Shown here piece after piece: positions 55,632 to 64,000 of a DNA stretch of 64,000 nt. Position 1 is the stretch's first letter. The number at the start of each line of letters is the position of its first letter. The position numbers and the translations under genes were made by a program. Source of the stretch: Shinisaurus crocodilurus (lineage: Eukaryota > Chordata > Lepidosauria > Squamata > Shinisauridae); the NCBI GenBank assembly GCA_021292165.1, contig JAHFWL010001280.1:38011-102010 (forward strand), given 5' to 3'. Under the pieces are notes generated by a model. The model was not told the DNA's origin. It saw nothing but the letters and a program-made list of their open reading frames with translations, and did not search any database.

Positions 55632-56640
55632 AATGGGCGAGTTTGCATGACACAGCAACACACCCTGCAAATAAGCTACGCAGTGTGGGTTGTTCACAGA
55701 ACCCTCAGTGCACCTAACAGATGATCAGGCTTACCGTGGGTTGTTCTCCTCCCCCCCACCGGTCCTCCAGCTGGTATCCCATGGTCCTGCCTGGCAGAAC
55801 CCATCTTGTCTCCCTGTCCCTGCTCTGTTCACAACCCCATTTTCGTTCACAGTTGTTTTTTTTGGAGCCCCATGCCACAGCCAGTGACAGCCGCTCCATC
55901 AATGCCCAAGTGACCATCACTGGCTCATTACCATTAAAAAACAACAACAAAACTGTGGTGACACAAATGCGTGCATTTTTTACAGTAATCCCCCCCCCCC
56001 AGTCCTTCACAGGTGTGCACCTACAGCTGCCTGAAATGTGGAGTCTTGCCTGGCCGCCAATGTCCTGGTAAGTGTCTGTTGTCAAAGTGTAGCAGGCAAC
56101 ATCCATGGACATTGATCAAGCGAGGCTGCATATACGTTGCTTTGCACACACTTGACAGCTGTCAATTGAGGAGCTGACAATTCAAAACCAAAACAGCAAA
56201 CTGGGTTTTGCCCCTTTTGGGTGTGAGCCTCTAGTTTTTAAGTATTGCCCTGACTGTTCTCAGTCCCCTCCTTTCCCACACTTTCCCACACCTCTAGGTA
56301 TTCTGGGAAAGGGTGATCATCTACATCCCACCCCCTTTTCGCAAGCACTTCCTTTTGACAGCTGTCAAAAGAAAGGGTTCTTTTCTTTCAACCTATCTAG
56401 TAAATTTGAGCATTCTTTTTGGACAGGGAAATATACGCAGATTTCATGGCAGTCAGTTAACAGAGCCATTTTTTGATACAGCAAGAATGCATTTTTGGCA
56501 TATATTTTGATATTTTGAGCTAGCTTTCTGATTACTCCAATATGTTGTCCAGATTGCAACTTGTCATGTTTTACCTTGTTTTCAGGAGATTTTTCTTTCC
56601 CGACAACTGGGTGACTCACAATATAGTATTCACGAGACTA
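55632..56640. mobile_element. CAGCTG-palindrome family, copy II
   Basis: It starts 'GGGCGAGTTTGCATGACACA' and has 'GTGCACCTAACAGATGATCA', 'GCGAGGCTGCATATACG', TTGACAGCTGTCAA at 56152, and again TTTGACAGCTGTCAAAA at 56354, then 'AATATACGCAGATTTCATGG'. These blocks occur in copies I and III. The right end is approximate. Confidence 0.55.
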
Positions 56641-56821
56641 GTTCAACATGACAAAATCCAACATTAAATTCAACTATTGATTTTATGTGCAGAAAACTTT
56701 AACCCTGATTACTACACAGGACATGACTGAGCACTACTGGAATGGAATCAAGTACCTGGGATGTGATTAAATTCAGTCCGTCTGACACTATTGGAAGGCA
56801 TAGGCAGGATCCTAGAATACC

Positions 56822-57186
56822 CTCTGAGCCAGTACAGTGTAGTGGGTAAAGCAACCTTCCTCAACCTAATGCGCTCCAGATATTTTGGACAACAATTCCC
56901 AGCATGCCTAGCCATTGCCCATGCTGGCTGGGGCTGATGGGGGGGGGGTTGAAGCCCAAAAACCTGGATGGTACCAGGTTGGGGAAGGTTGGGATAGATG
57001 CCTGGACTTGGAAAACCTGGGTTCAAATACATACTGAGCCACAAAGCTCATTGTATGATCTTGGGCTAGTCATTCTCTCTAAGCCTAACTATCCTACTTC
57101 AGAGAACTTTTGTGGGATAAAATACATAACCTCCAAGTACATCAATCACACTGAGCTCCTTGAAGGAAGGGGATACACGTGTAATA
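56822..57186 (+). mobile_element. tRNA-SINE interrupted by a foldback MITE
   Basis: The SINE head 'GAGCCAGTACAGTGTAGTGG' is cut at about 56848. A MITE ('CAACCTTCCTCAACC' to 'GGTTGGGGAAGGTTGG', about 56850-56991) follows, and the SINE resumes with 'CCTGGACTTGGAAAACCTGG' and its usual body. The MITE is therefore the younger insertion. Confidence 0.7.
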
Positions 57187-57215
57187 AATCCAAGGAACAG
57201 TGTCATACATAATGA

Positions 57216-57534
57216 CTGGGTTCAGACAGCACAATAACCCACGCTCAAGGGTTGAGTATGGGTTGAATGTGGGTTGTCACTGAACTGTAGGTTGTTTTTT
57301 AAACATGGCTTATCATGTTGTCTGAACCCAGCTGCGCTAACAAGCCATGGCTTGTTAACCAGAACCCATGGTTTGTTGTTGGGTTGTGCTGTGGATTGTT
57401 CACCATGATTTGTTATCTTGGCTGGGTTCAGACAACACGATAGCCCACATTTCAACAACCCACGGTTCAATGACAACCCACATTCAACCCATACTCAACC
57501 TTTGAGTGTGGGTTATCATGTTGTCTGAACCCAG
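57216..57534. mobile_element. MITE with CTGGGTTCAGACAACA ends, dimeric copy
   Basis: The unit from CTGGGTTCAGAC (57216) to GTCTGAACCCAG (about 57334) and a second from CTGGGTTCAGAC (about 57422) to GTCTGAACCCAG (57534) are both complete, joined by a spacer rich in 'AACAAGCCATGGCTTG'. Same family as 44082-44325. Confidence 0.7.
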
Positions 57535-57678
57535 ACAGTGCTTTACTAGGAGCAACAATTACATAAACCGATAACCAAAGTTCTAGCATTAGAGTTTCAC
57601 AGAACTCTTCCATAGACATGATGCTAGAAGAAAACAAAGTAGGAGTGGGATGGAAGAAAAATATGTTGATGGCATAAT

Positions 57679-57801
57679 AGGGTAGCCTTGCCCAACCCGG
57701 TGTTCTCTGGATGTTTTGGACCACAACTCCTAGCATTCCTGACCTTTGCCCATGCTAGCTGGGGCTGATAGGAGTTGCAGACACCAGGTTGGGGAAGGTT
57801 G
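57679..57801. mobile_element. Foldback hAT MITE, worn
   Basis: 'CTTGCCCAACCCGGTGTTCT' on the left and 'CACCAGGTTGGGGAAGGTTGG' type right end, with the usual 'GGATGTTTTGGACCACAACT'. Confidence 0.65.
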
Positions 57802-58071
57802 GCATATGGCACAGTAGAAGTCCCAGATGCAACAATTATGGTCCTGAATTTATGGTGATTCAGGAAGCAGGATTGTTTGTGGCCAGTGCAAAAGATCTCA
57901 GATTGCATTGCACCGAAGCATACTGGGTCAAAATAACAACAACTCACCAATGGCCATGCTCCCTTTGAAATATAAACACCAGCAGTTTTATTGATTTATA
58001 TAGTCTGCTTTTCTGCCTGGAGGCCTTCAAAGAGCCTCACAAAATTAAAATCAAAATTTAAAAATACAACT

Positions 58072-58304
58072 GAGAGCCAGTGTGTCGTAGTGGTGAGAGT
58101 GTTGGACTGGGAGATCCAGGTTCTACTCCCCGCTCAGCCATGAAACTCACTGGGTGACTTTGGGCCAGTCACTGACTCTCAGCCTAACCTACCTCACAGG
58201 GTTGTTGTGAGGATAAAATGGAGAGGAGGAGGATTATGTAAGCCACCTTGGGTTCCTTGAAGGAAAAAAGGCGGGGTATAAATATAATAAATAAATAAAT
58301 AAAC
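58072..58304 (+). mobile_element. tRNA-derived SINE, full length
   Basis: 'GAGAGCCAGTGTGTCGTAGT' head, B box 'CCAGGTTCTACTCCCCGC', body and 'GTAAGCCACCTTGGGTTCCT' tail ending in AAAT repeats. It is the best reference copy in the window. Confidence 0.85.
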
Positions 58305-59243
58305 TATAAAGTTATTTGAATCCACAGGATTCATGAGTCCCTTGTGAGTTTTAAAATATATACATTTATGATAAAATAATACATTTAAAAACAATAGCTA
58401 TTTTAGATTGTAAGTGTAGTAATAAATATAATTATTATTATGAATGGCCCTCTGGTCTGCCCTGTAGCTAACGGAGGCAGCAGATATATGAAGCTCCCCG
58501 TGATGTAAGCAGGACTGTGGCATTATTAGGAGGTTTGATGCCTTAGCCTTGCCCCGGGGCATGTCCTGAAACGGACAGTCCCTTTACTGATAGAGAAGTG
58601 TGAGATGGGGGGTGGAGGGTGTTGTGCTGTAAAATATGTAAATGTTTCCGTTCTGTGCTCGGCTCCAAGGGTCTAGGACACCAGCTCTTGGGGGAGGCGG
58701 AAAAGCTGATAGAGAGGCCCAGAAAATGCTCTCCTCCTTTGTTCTTGGATTTGGATGTGTCAGGAGGGGCCATGGAAATTTTTTGGAACTTATACACTAA
58801 ATGGAGCTCACAGCAGGTGTTTTATCTGGCATGGAGAAGACAAAAGGGCTGGTGGGGAAGTGTTTGGAATGGACAATTGCAGCTCAGCATGTACTGTGTG
58901 TGTCAAATCCCTCAGCTTCATCCAGAGCGGTCCAGTTTTTTCACAAACAGGTTGTGCATATCAAAGGGACTTGATCTCCTAAAGTGATGGGGAATACAAA
59001 AGAATTGGGTCAGACTTGGAAGCTCAAATGGGAGTCAGTACAACTGCAGGAGTTTAATGACCAGGCAGGCAGCACAAATGCTGCCACCATTCAAAAGGTA
59101 CTTTCAAATAGCCACAACTGTCACCAGAGCACCACTGCATCGAGCTGCCCCAGAGCTATTATTGTGCAATATGCATTTATTGATACATCCAAGTAGACAT
59201 GTGTCAAGAAGTCTGACTAATTCTGGATCCAACCTGTCTTCAG
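58305..59243. other. Intergenic, no recognised feature
   Basis: Open frames of up to 122 codons at 58619-58987 show no known domain. No repeat family identified. Confidence 0.3.
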
Positions 59244-59372
59244 GGATGGGCAACTTGTGGCCCTCCAGATGTTTTGCCTACAACTGTCATGATCACTCAC
59301 CATTGGTAATGCTGGCTAGGGCTGATGGGAGTTGTAGGCCAAAACATCTGGAGAGCCTTAAATTGCCCACCT
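59244..59372. mobile_element. Foldback MITE, 'CAGGGATGGGCAACTTGTGG' type
   Basis: Arms 'GGCCCTCCAGATGTTTTGCC' and 'GGCCAAAACATCTGGAGAGC'. Same type as 41339-41473. Confidence 0.7.
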
Positions 59373-59394
59373 TGGTCTAATTGTTTTCCTCTTC

Positions 59395-59525
59395 CTCTTC
59401 CCCCCTCCCCCCCTTTTCCTTTTGTGTTGTGTCTTTAGGGCACAGACTGTCTTGTTTTTTAGTGATCTGGAAGCCACTCTGGGAGCCTTTCTGTCTGAGA
59501 AATGGTGTAAAAATGCTTTAATTAA
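59395..59525 (+). mobile_element. L2-like LINE 3' tail
   Basis: A diverged copy of the tail at 118-290: 'CTTTTCCTTTTGTGTTGTGT', 'GGAAGCCACTCTGGGAGCC', then an A-rich end. Confidence 0.55.
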
Positions 59526-59534
59526 ACAAGTAAA

Positions 59535-59925
59535 AATGTAGAACTTATATAGCCCTGAAAAATGTTGTAAGGTAGGTTACTGCCCTGGAAAGCAAGCTAG
59601 TATTATTATACACTGCAGATGGGGGGATGGAGGCTGAGAGAGTGGGTGTCTGAAACCACTCAGTAAATTCATGGCGGTAGAAAGATCTGAACCAGGGACT
59701 TCCTGGTTCACATCCCAGTCTCTTGGCCACAATGCCACCATATTGATCTGTCATTATCTATGTGTCTGGCTGTCTAAGGACCAGACATTCACATAGATGA
59801 GTGATAAGATCATGAGAAAAGCTGTGCTGGATAAGACCAAATGCCTATCTACCTCAACATCCTGTTGGCACATTCTGTTGCAACAGCACCCTCCTGCTCA
59901 GGTTCCCAGCAACTGGATACAGAGG
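59535..59925 (-). mobile_element. MIR/tRNA-like SINE and a LINE tail, both inverted
   Basis: 59535-59760 on the minus strand has 'GAACCAGGAAGTCCCTGGTT' and 'CTCAGCCTCCATCCCCCCAT', in MIR-like order. 59795-59925 is the inverted CR1-related tail family of 33031-33370 ('GGTTCCCAGCAACTGGATAC'). Confidence 0.5.
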
Positions 59926-59939
59926 CATGCTGCCCCTGG

Positions 59940-60920
59940 TACTGGTGGGTTCACATGTCATGGTAACCCACCCTGGCAATACGCCACGGTGGGTTGGTTG
60001 TTCCTCAGACAAGCCATGGTGCACCTGACAGATGATCAGCCGCACCATGGGTTATCTTCCCCCTCAGTCCCCCTCATTCCCCCCATGGGTATCACAGGGG
60101 ACTCCACAGCAGCAGGACCCATCTCATCTGCCCTCCCCACTGTGATCGCAAGCCCTAAATATGCCTGCATATATCCCTGTCAAAAAACCCTGAATAGCCC
60201 TGTCAAAAAAAAAACAACCCTTTTAAAAGGAACTGGTGTTTTTACAGCTAGCTGTCAAAGCACGGTGCTCCTGTAAAAGGGGGTGGCTCACAGTTTTCCA
60301 CTTTCCCAAACATTTTGAGTCTCGGGAAAGTGTGGGAAAGTGTGAGGAACCTGACAAGAGTCAGGTCCAAAAAAACCCAAAAAAAAACCTAGAGGATCTC
60401 ACTATGAAGGGGGTGATGTACTGGCCACCCCCTTTCATGAGCAAAGATCACTCATGGCTTCGGACGGTTTCTCTTGACAGCTCATCTTTTGACAAGACGA
60501 GAAAGCAACGTCAAAAATAATGCACTTTGATACCAGACACCTCCCAGGACATTGTCCAGGCGAAGCTGCCCACTTGCACAAGTTCAACTAAAATAATAAT
60601 TTTAAAAATGTACGAAAAGAAAATGTGCAAATTTCTTGTGCTAAAAAAAAAGTGACAAACCATTGACAGCCCCTCTAATGTGCTGTTTGGGCACATTGAA
60701 GGGGCTGCCGCTAGCTGTCAACTTGGAGATTGTGAAAAGCGATCTCGGGGGGGGGAGGGTAAAAGGGGCAAAAAAAGCCATGGTGAGCACAAAAGGGTTC
60801 ACGATTGAGGTGGGAGGCACCGAGCCAGTGATAGTTGCCCCAAAGTGCTGCTTGGGTACTTGTGGGGCAGCTGTCACTGGCGGTGGCCTGGATGAGCTTG
60901 GCAAGACTGGGATCTATAGG
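59940..60920. mobile_element. CAGCTG-palindrome family, copy III
   Basis: It starts 'GGGTTCACATGTCATGGTAA', then 'GGTGCACCTGACAGATGATC' as in copy II. The right half has 'GCCACCCCCTTTCATGAGC', 'GCGAAGCTGCCCACTTGCAC' and 'CCCAAAGTGCTGCTTGGGTA' as in copy I near 2822. Confidence 0.55.
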
Positions 60921-61193
60921 TAGATCTCTGGATGATTTGGCCTGGTGCCAACCTTACTATCTTTTTGGCACCGGGTTAAGACTTCCCTCTATGCCAAAGT
61001 ATTCAATATTTAACTGTTCAAAATAGCACATGGGGGGCGGGGGGGAATTGTCACCTGTAGGCTTAGTTTTATTAACTTTTTAGTATTGTCATTTCAAACT
61101 GCGCTTTTAAATTTGGTTTTAAGTTTTTTAACTACATTGTAAGTTTTTATTGTTGGTTTTTATGTGGATTATTATTGTATGTATAGAAATGAA

Positions 61194-61195
<2 letters not shown>

Positions 61196-61224
<29 letters not shown>

Positions 61225-61250
61225 GTAGTAGTAGTAGTAGTAGTAGTAGA
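61196..61250 (+). repeat. (AAT)n-(AGT)n compound microsatellite
   Basis: An uninterrupted AAT run (about 61196-61222) passes into a TAG run (61223-61250). It sits at the A-rich end of what looks like a LINE tail (61050-61195). Confidence 0.8.
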
Positions 61251-61284
61251 TTGGAAAGGATTTATGACTGCCTTTCCCCCTTAA

Positions 61285-61418
61285 AGGTGCGATCCTATCA
61301 ATGCTTAGACAGAGAAAAGGTCTACAACTCCCAGCATGCCCCAGTCAGCCATGCTGGGCTGGGGCATGCTGGGAGTTGTAGGCCTTTTCTCTGTCTAAGC
61401 ATGCATGGGATTGTGCCC
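61285..61418. mobile_element. 134-bp Harbinger-like foldback MITE
   Basis: Ends AGGTGCGATCC and GGATTGTGCCC, with TAA at 61282-61284 and 61419-61421. The arms contain 'GTCTACAACTCCCAGCATGC' and the inverse. Same family as 15895-16013. Confidence 0.8.
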
Positions 61419-61421
61419 TAA

Positions 61422-62124
61422 TTTAGATTGCTGAAAAAGAATGCTTGGGGGAAAAACAGGAATGGGTTTTTGTGTGAAAGGATTTTTTAGCTTGGTTTTG
61501 AACTGTTCACAAATTCCTGGGCTGATTATGTACTCAGAGGCACCTTGTTCCTTATTTCTTAAGTCTTCCTGCACCATTATTTTGCGCCTGGGATATCTTG
61601 TAGAGCTCACAAGCCTGAAATCTGCCCTCTCTTGTGTTAAGGTACACATACACAAATGTTTTTCTCATGAGAAGACTTGCATCCCATAGTATTACGGTAC
61701 TTTAGACACCAGAATTACTTGCCTCAGCACTTACATGATTGAAATTCATAGTGCTGGAAATAGCCCAAAGCCACTGTGGGCGTTCGTTAATTTGTTTTTT
61801 AAATGATGAGACATAGAGCAACAGCAAACAGAGCAAGCAAAAAATTGAAAGGAGCAAGGTCAGAAGAGAGATTTGATGAAGGAGTGAAACTGCTTAGTGT
61901 GTGAGAAAAGAACATTAGCTCCAGGCACCAGCTGCAGGGGAGGGGGGAAGCAAGGGCTGCGCTACACAGTCAAGACAAGGTGTGAAGAGGAAGTTAGGGC
62001 CCCAAATCCAGTGTCCAGTGACCATGATGCCTAGTATCTGCCACGGTAACAGGTCCTTTTGTGCACTGTTGTGTGATCCAGAAATGAATTATCATGATGT
62101 AGCTGTAGTACATCTTGTTTACAT
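61422..62124. other. Flank and probable 3' end of the copia element
   Basis: Sequence just below 62125 should include the 3' untranslated part and LTR of the minus-strand copia element. I found no clear polypurine tract or TG..CA boundary. No gene. Confidence 0.35.
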
Positions 62125-64000
62125 TTACTCAATGAGGCCTAGTGCCGTCATTAGTTTCCTGTGTCTTACTACAGGCAATGGTTTTGTGAAAAGATCTGCC
62201 ACCATTTCCCCTGTTGCACAGTACTTGAGTGTTATCCACCCTTTTTGCACACAGTCCTTTACATGAGAGTAACGAACATCAATGTGTTTGGTTCTTGGCC
62301 TACATTTTTCATTGAGAGCCATGCTTATGCAAGCTTGGTTGTCCTCAAAAATTGTAACAGCCTTGTCTACTGGTATGTGCATATCAGCAAACAATTGTTT
62401 GAACCACTCAATCTCATTACATGCTTGAGATAAACTGATGAATTCAGATTCTGCGCTAGATATAGCCACACAAGATTGTTTGCGAGTGTACCAGTCAATC
62501 AAACTGTTATCATACATTATCACAGTCCCACTTGTAGACTTCCTATCTGTTGCAGACCCCCAATCAGCATCAGTGTACACACAAAAACCTCCCTCTGTGT
62601 GTGATGACAATTTCAGTTTGCAATTCATGGAACCTTTTAAATACCTTAACACATGTTTCACAGCTAGCCAATCATAATTAGAAGGATTTTGCGTTTTCCT
62701 GCTAAGTATGTTCACAGCATTGCTGATGTCTGGCCTACTCACATTTGCCAAATATAGCAGGCTTCCAATAACACTGATATTTTCCAATATCCTCAAATTC
62801 AGTGTTATCTGTGTGCTTTTGATATTCAAGAGTCATTGGAATGGTAACTGGGTTACAATTCTCCAATCCATGAATTTCCAGCAATTTCTGAATTTTTCCA
62901 CTTTGTTCAACCAAGAAAGAACCTTCCTCATCTTGAGATAATTGCATTCCAAGATAATGTAATTGGCATTTGACAGTGCATCCCCCCAGAAACGGTTTCC
63001 CACCTGTGAGTCAGCTAATTGAGCCCTCATCATTTCCTGGAGTGTTCTGTTCCTTCTCTCAGCAACGCCATTTTGAAATGGGGAGTATGGGGCCGTGACT
63101 TTGTGCCCAATACCCTCACTTTCCAAGAATTTCTTGAATTTTGTACTCATGTACTCTCCCCCACCATCTGTGAGCAATTCACCTATTGGATATTGTTTAT
63201 ATCTGTTCCCAGCCCATTTAACAAATGATTCAAATCTCTCTTGAACCTGAGACTTATGCTGCAGAAGATAAACAAAACCAAATCTTGAAAATTCATCAAC
63301 GAGTGTCATGTAGTACCTATTTCCCCCATAGCTGTTTTCAAATGGTCCAGCAACGTCAGAGTGTACTAGCTCAAATATTCTTGTGCTAACTCTATCACTG
63401 TGTTTCTGAATGTTAGATCTGTGTGACTTTGCTGTACTGCATACTTCACATTCCACATAATTAGAACAAGGTTTCATTTCATACCCTCACACAGACCTGG
63501 CATTTTTCTATGCTTCTGTTAGTTGGCATGCGCAAACCTCTTATGGAAAATATGCACACAATTGTCATGGGGTTTACCATTTGCATACTTTGCCCTCTCA
63601 TCATGTGTTACAAATGGATTTATAACATACAGAGAATTCTGCAAATCACCTTTTGCACAGACCACCCCTTCTCATGAAATTAACACAGTTGCTGTCAGAA
63701 AAGCATATTTCAAAAGCATTATTAGCTAATTGTGAGATACTTATTAAATTTGTATCCAGTTCCTGAACAAACAATGCCCTCTGCTGACCCAAAGTAGCAA
63801 GAAGTCGATTGTTCCTCCAGCGGACACTTGGATCCTCTTTCATCAGCTAATTGAACATGTTGATGAATTCTACATTCTTCCAGAGATTGAAATATGTCTC
63901 TAGAATTAGCCATGTGATGACTGGCCCCAGAGTCCAAAATCAAATGTTGCTATCAGAAACTCCCACCGTAGCAATCAAACTTTTGCCCGTTTTAAATGCC
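62125..64000 (-). pseudogene. Ty1/copia retrotransposon polyprotein, decayed and partial
   Basis: Reading downward on the minus strand, the domains come in the copia order. The protease start has the DSGASHHM motif near 63935. The integrase follows with an H/C zinc segment and a DDE core (HSDVAGPF, LTDGGGEY, FQNGVAERRNRT) at 62957-63477. The RNase H has VYTDADWG, the KHIDVRYS region and a TAA stop at 62125-62127. The reverse transcriptase core, including its YVDD motif, is deleted: integrase sequence jumps to the late RT region at about 62955. Further stops and frameshifts separate the protease and integrase parts. gag and the 5' LTR lie beyond the window. Confidence 0.9.

Noticed and set aside
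1..64000. CRISPR array, operon or prokaryotic defence system
   Set aside because: The whole window is vertebrate nuclear DNA. No spaced identical repeats or bacterial-type gene clusters are present.

Overview
The window reads as a gene-poor, transposon-rich stretch of a reptile nuclear genome, most likely a squamate (lizard or snake). The evidence is one well-preserved vertebrate gene, vertnin (VRTN); SINEs with a tRNA head and a 'GTAAGCC..CCTTGGGTTCCTTG..AAAGGCGGGGTATAAAT' tail of the kind typical of squamates; CR1 retrotransposons ending in ATTCTATGATTCTATGA; many short hAT and Harbinger-like MITEs; a Helitron; and part of a Ty1/copia element. The species cannot be named from the sequence alone.

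The only gene I can support is VRTN, on the minus strand at 28187-30217. Its 676-codon open frame sits in one exon that begins at a clear splice acceptor one base before the ATG. Any 5' noncoding exon would lie at higher coordinates, but I could not place it. I recognise no exons of other genes, although single short exons could be missed.

Layout: 1-7.3 kb holds LINE tails, a 146-bp hAT MITE with a perfect target duplication, and a 1.2-kb element built from inverted repeats and TTGACAGCTGTCAA palindromes. At 7.3-11.3 kb there is a nested stack: an old hAT MITE split by a CR1 LINE, which is itself split by an 856-bp and a 165-bp hAT MITE. At 12-20.5 kb there are foldback MITEs, three 5S rRNA-derived SINEs and a broken hAT transposase gene carrying a SINE. 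It also holds a second copy of the GACTCG-rich hAT element seen in the CR1. At 20.5-28 kb the sequence is mostly unique, with a possible conserved noncoding block near 22 kb. VRTN follows at 28-30 kb. At 30-42 kb there are microsatellite-bearing repeats, Harbinger-like and Tigger-like MITEs, a LINE ORF2 fragment and a Helitron. At 42-62 kb there are more MITEs, a 1.06-kb hAT element with a GC-rich core, an L1-like ORF2 fragment, SINEs, a 350-bp foldback and two more copies of the CAGCTG-palindrome family. At 62-64 kb lies the decayed copia element, cut by the window edge.

Nothing here forms an operon-like or multi-gene system. The most interesting material is in the mobile elements: exact target duplications let several be bounded to the base, two share ends but not cores, and their nesting gives a relative age order. 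VRTN is also notable for an OTU-like N-terminal domain without the usual catalytic cysteine, followed by five repeated S-T-x-Y-x-W modules.
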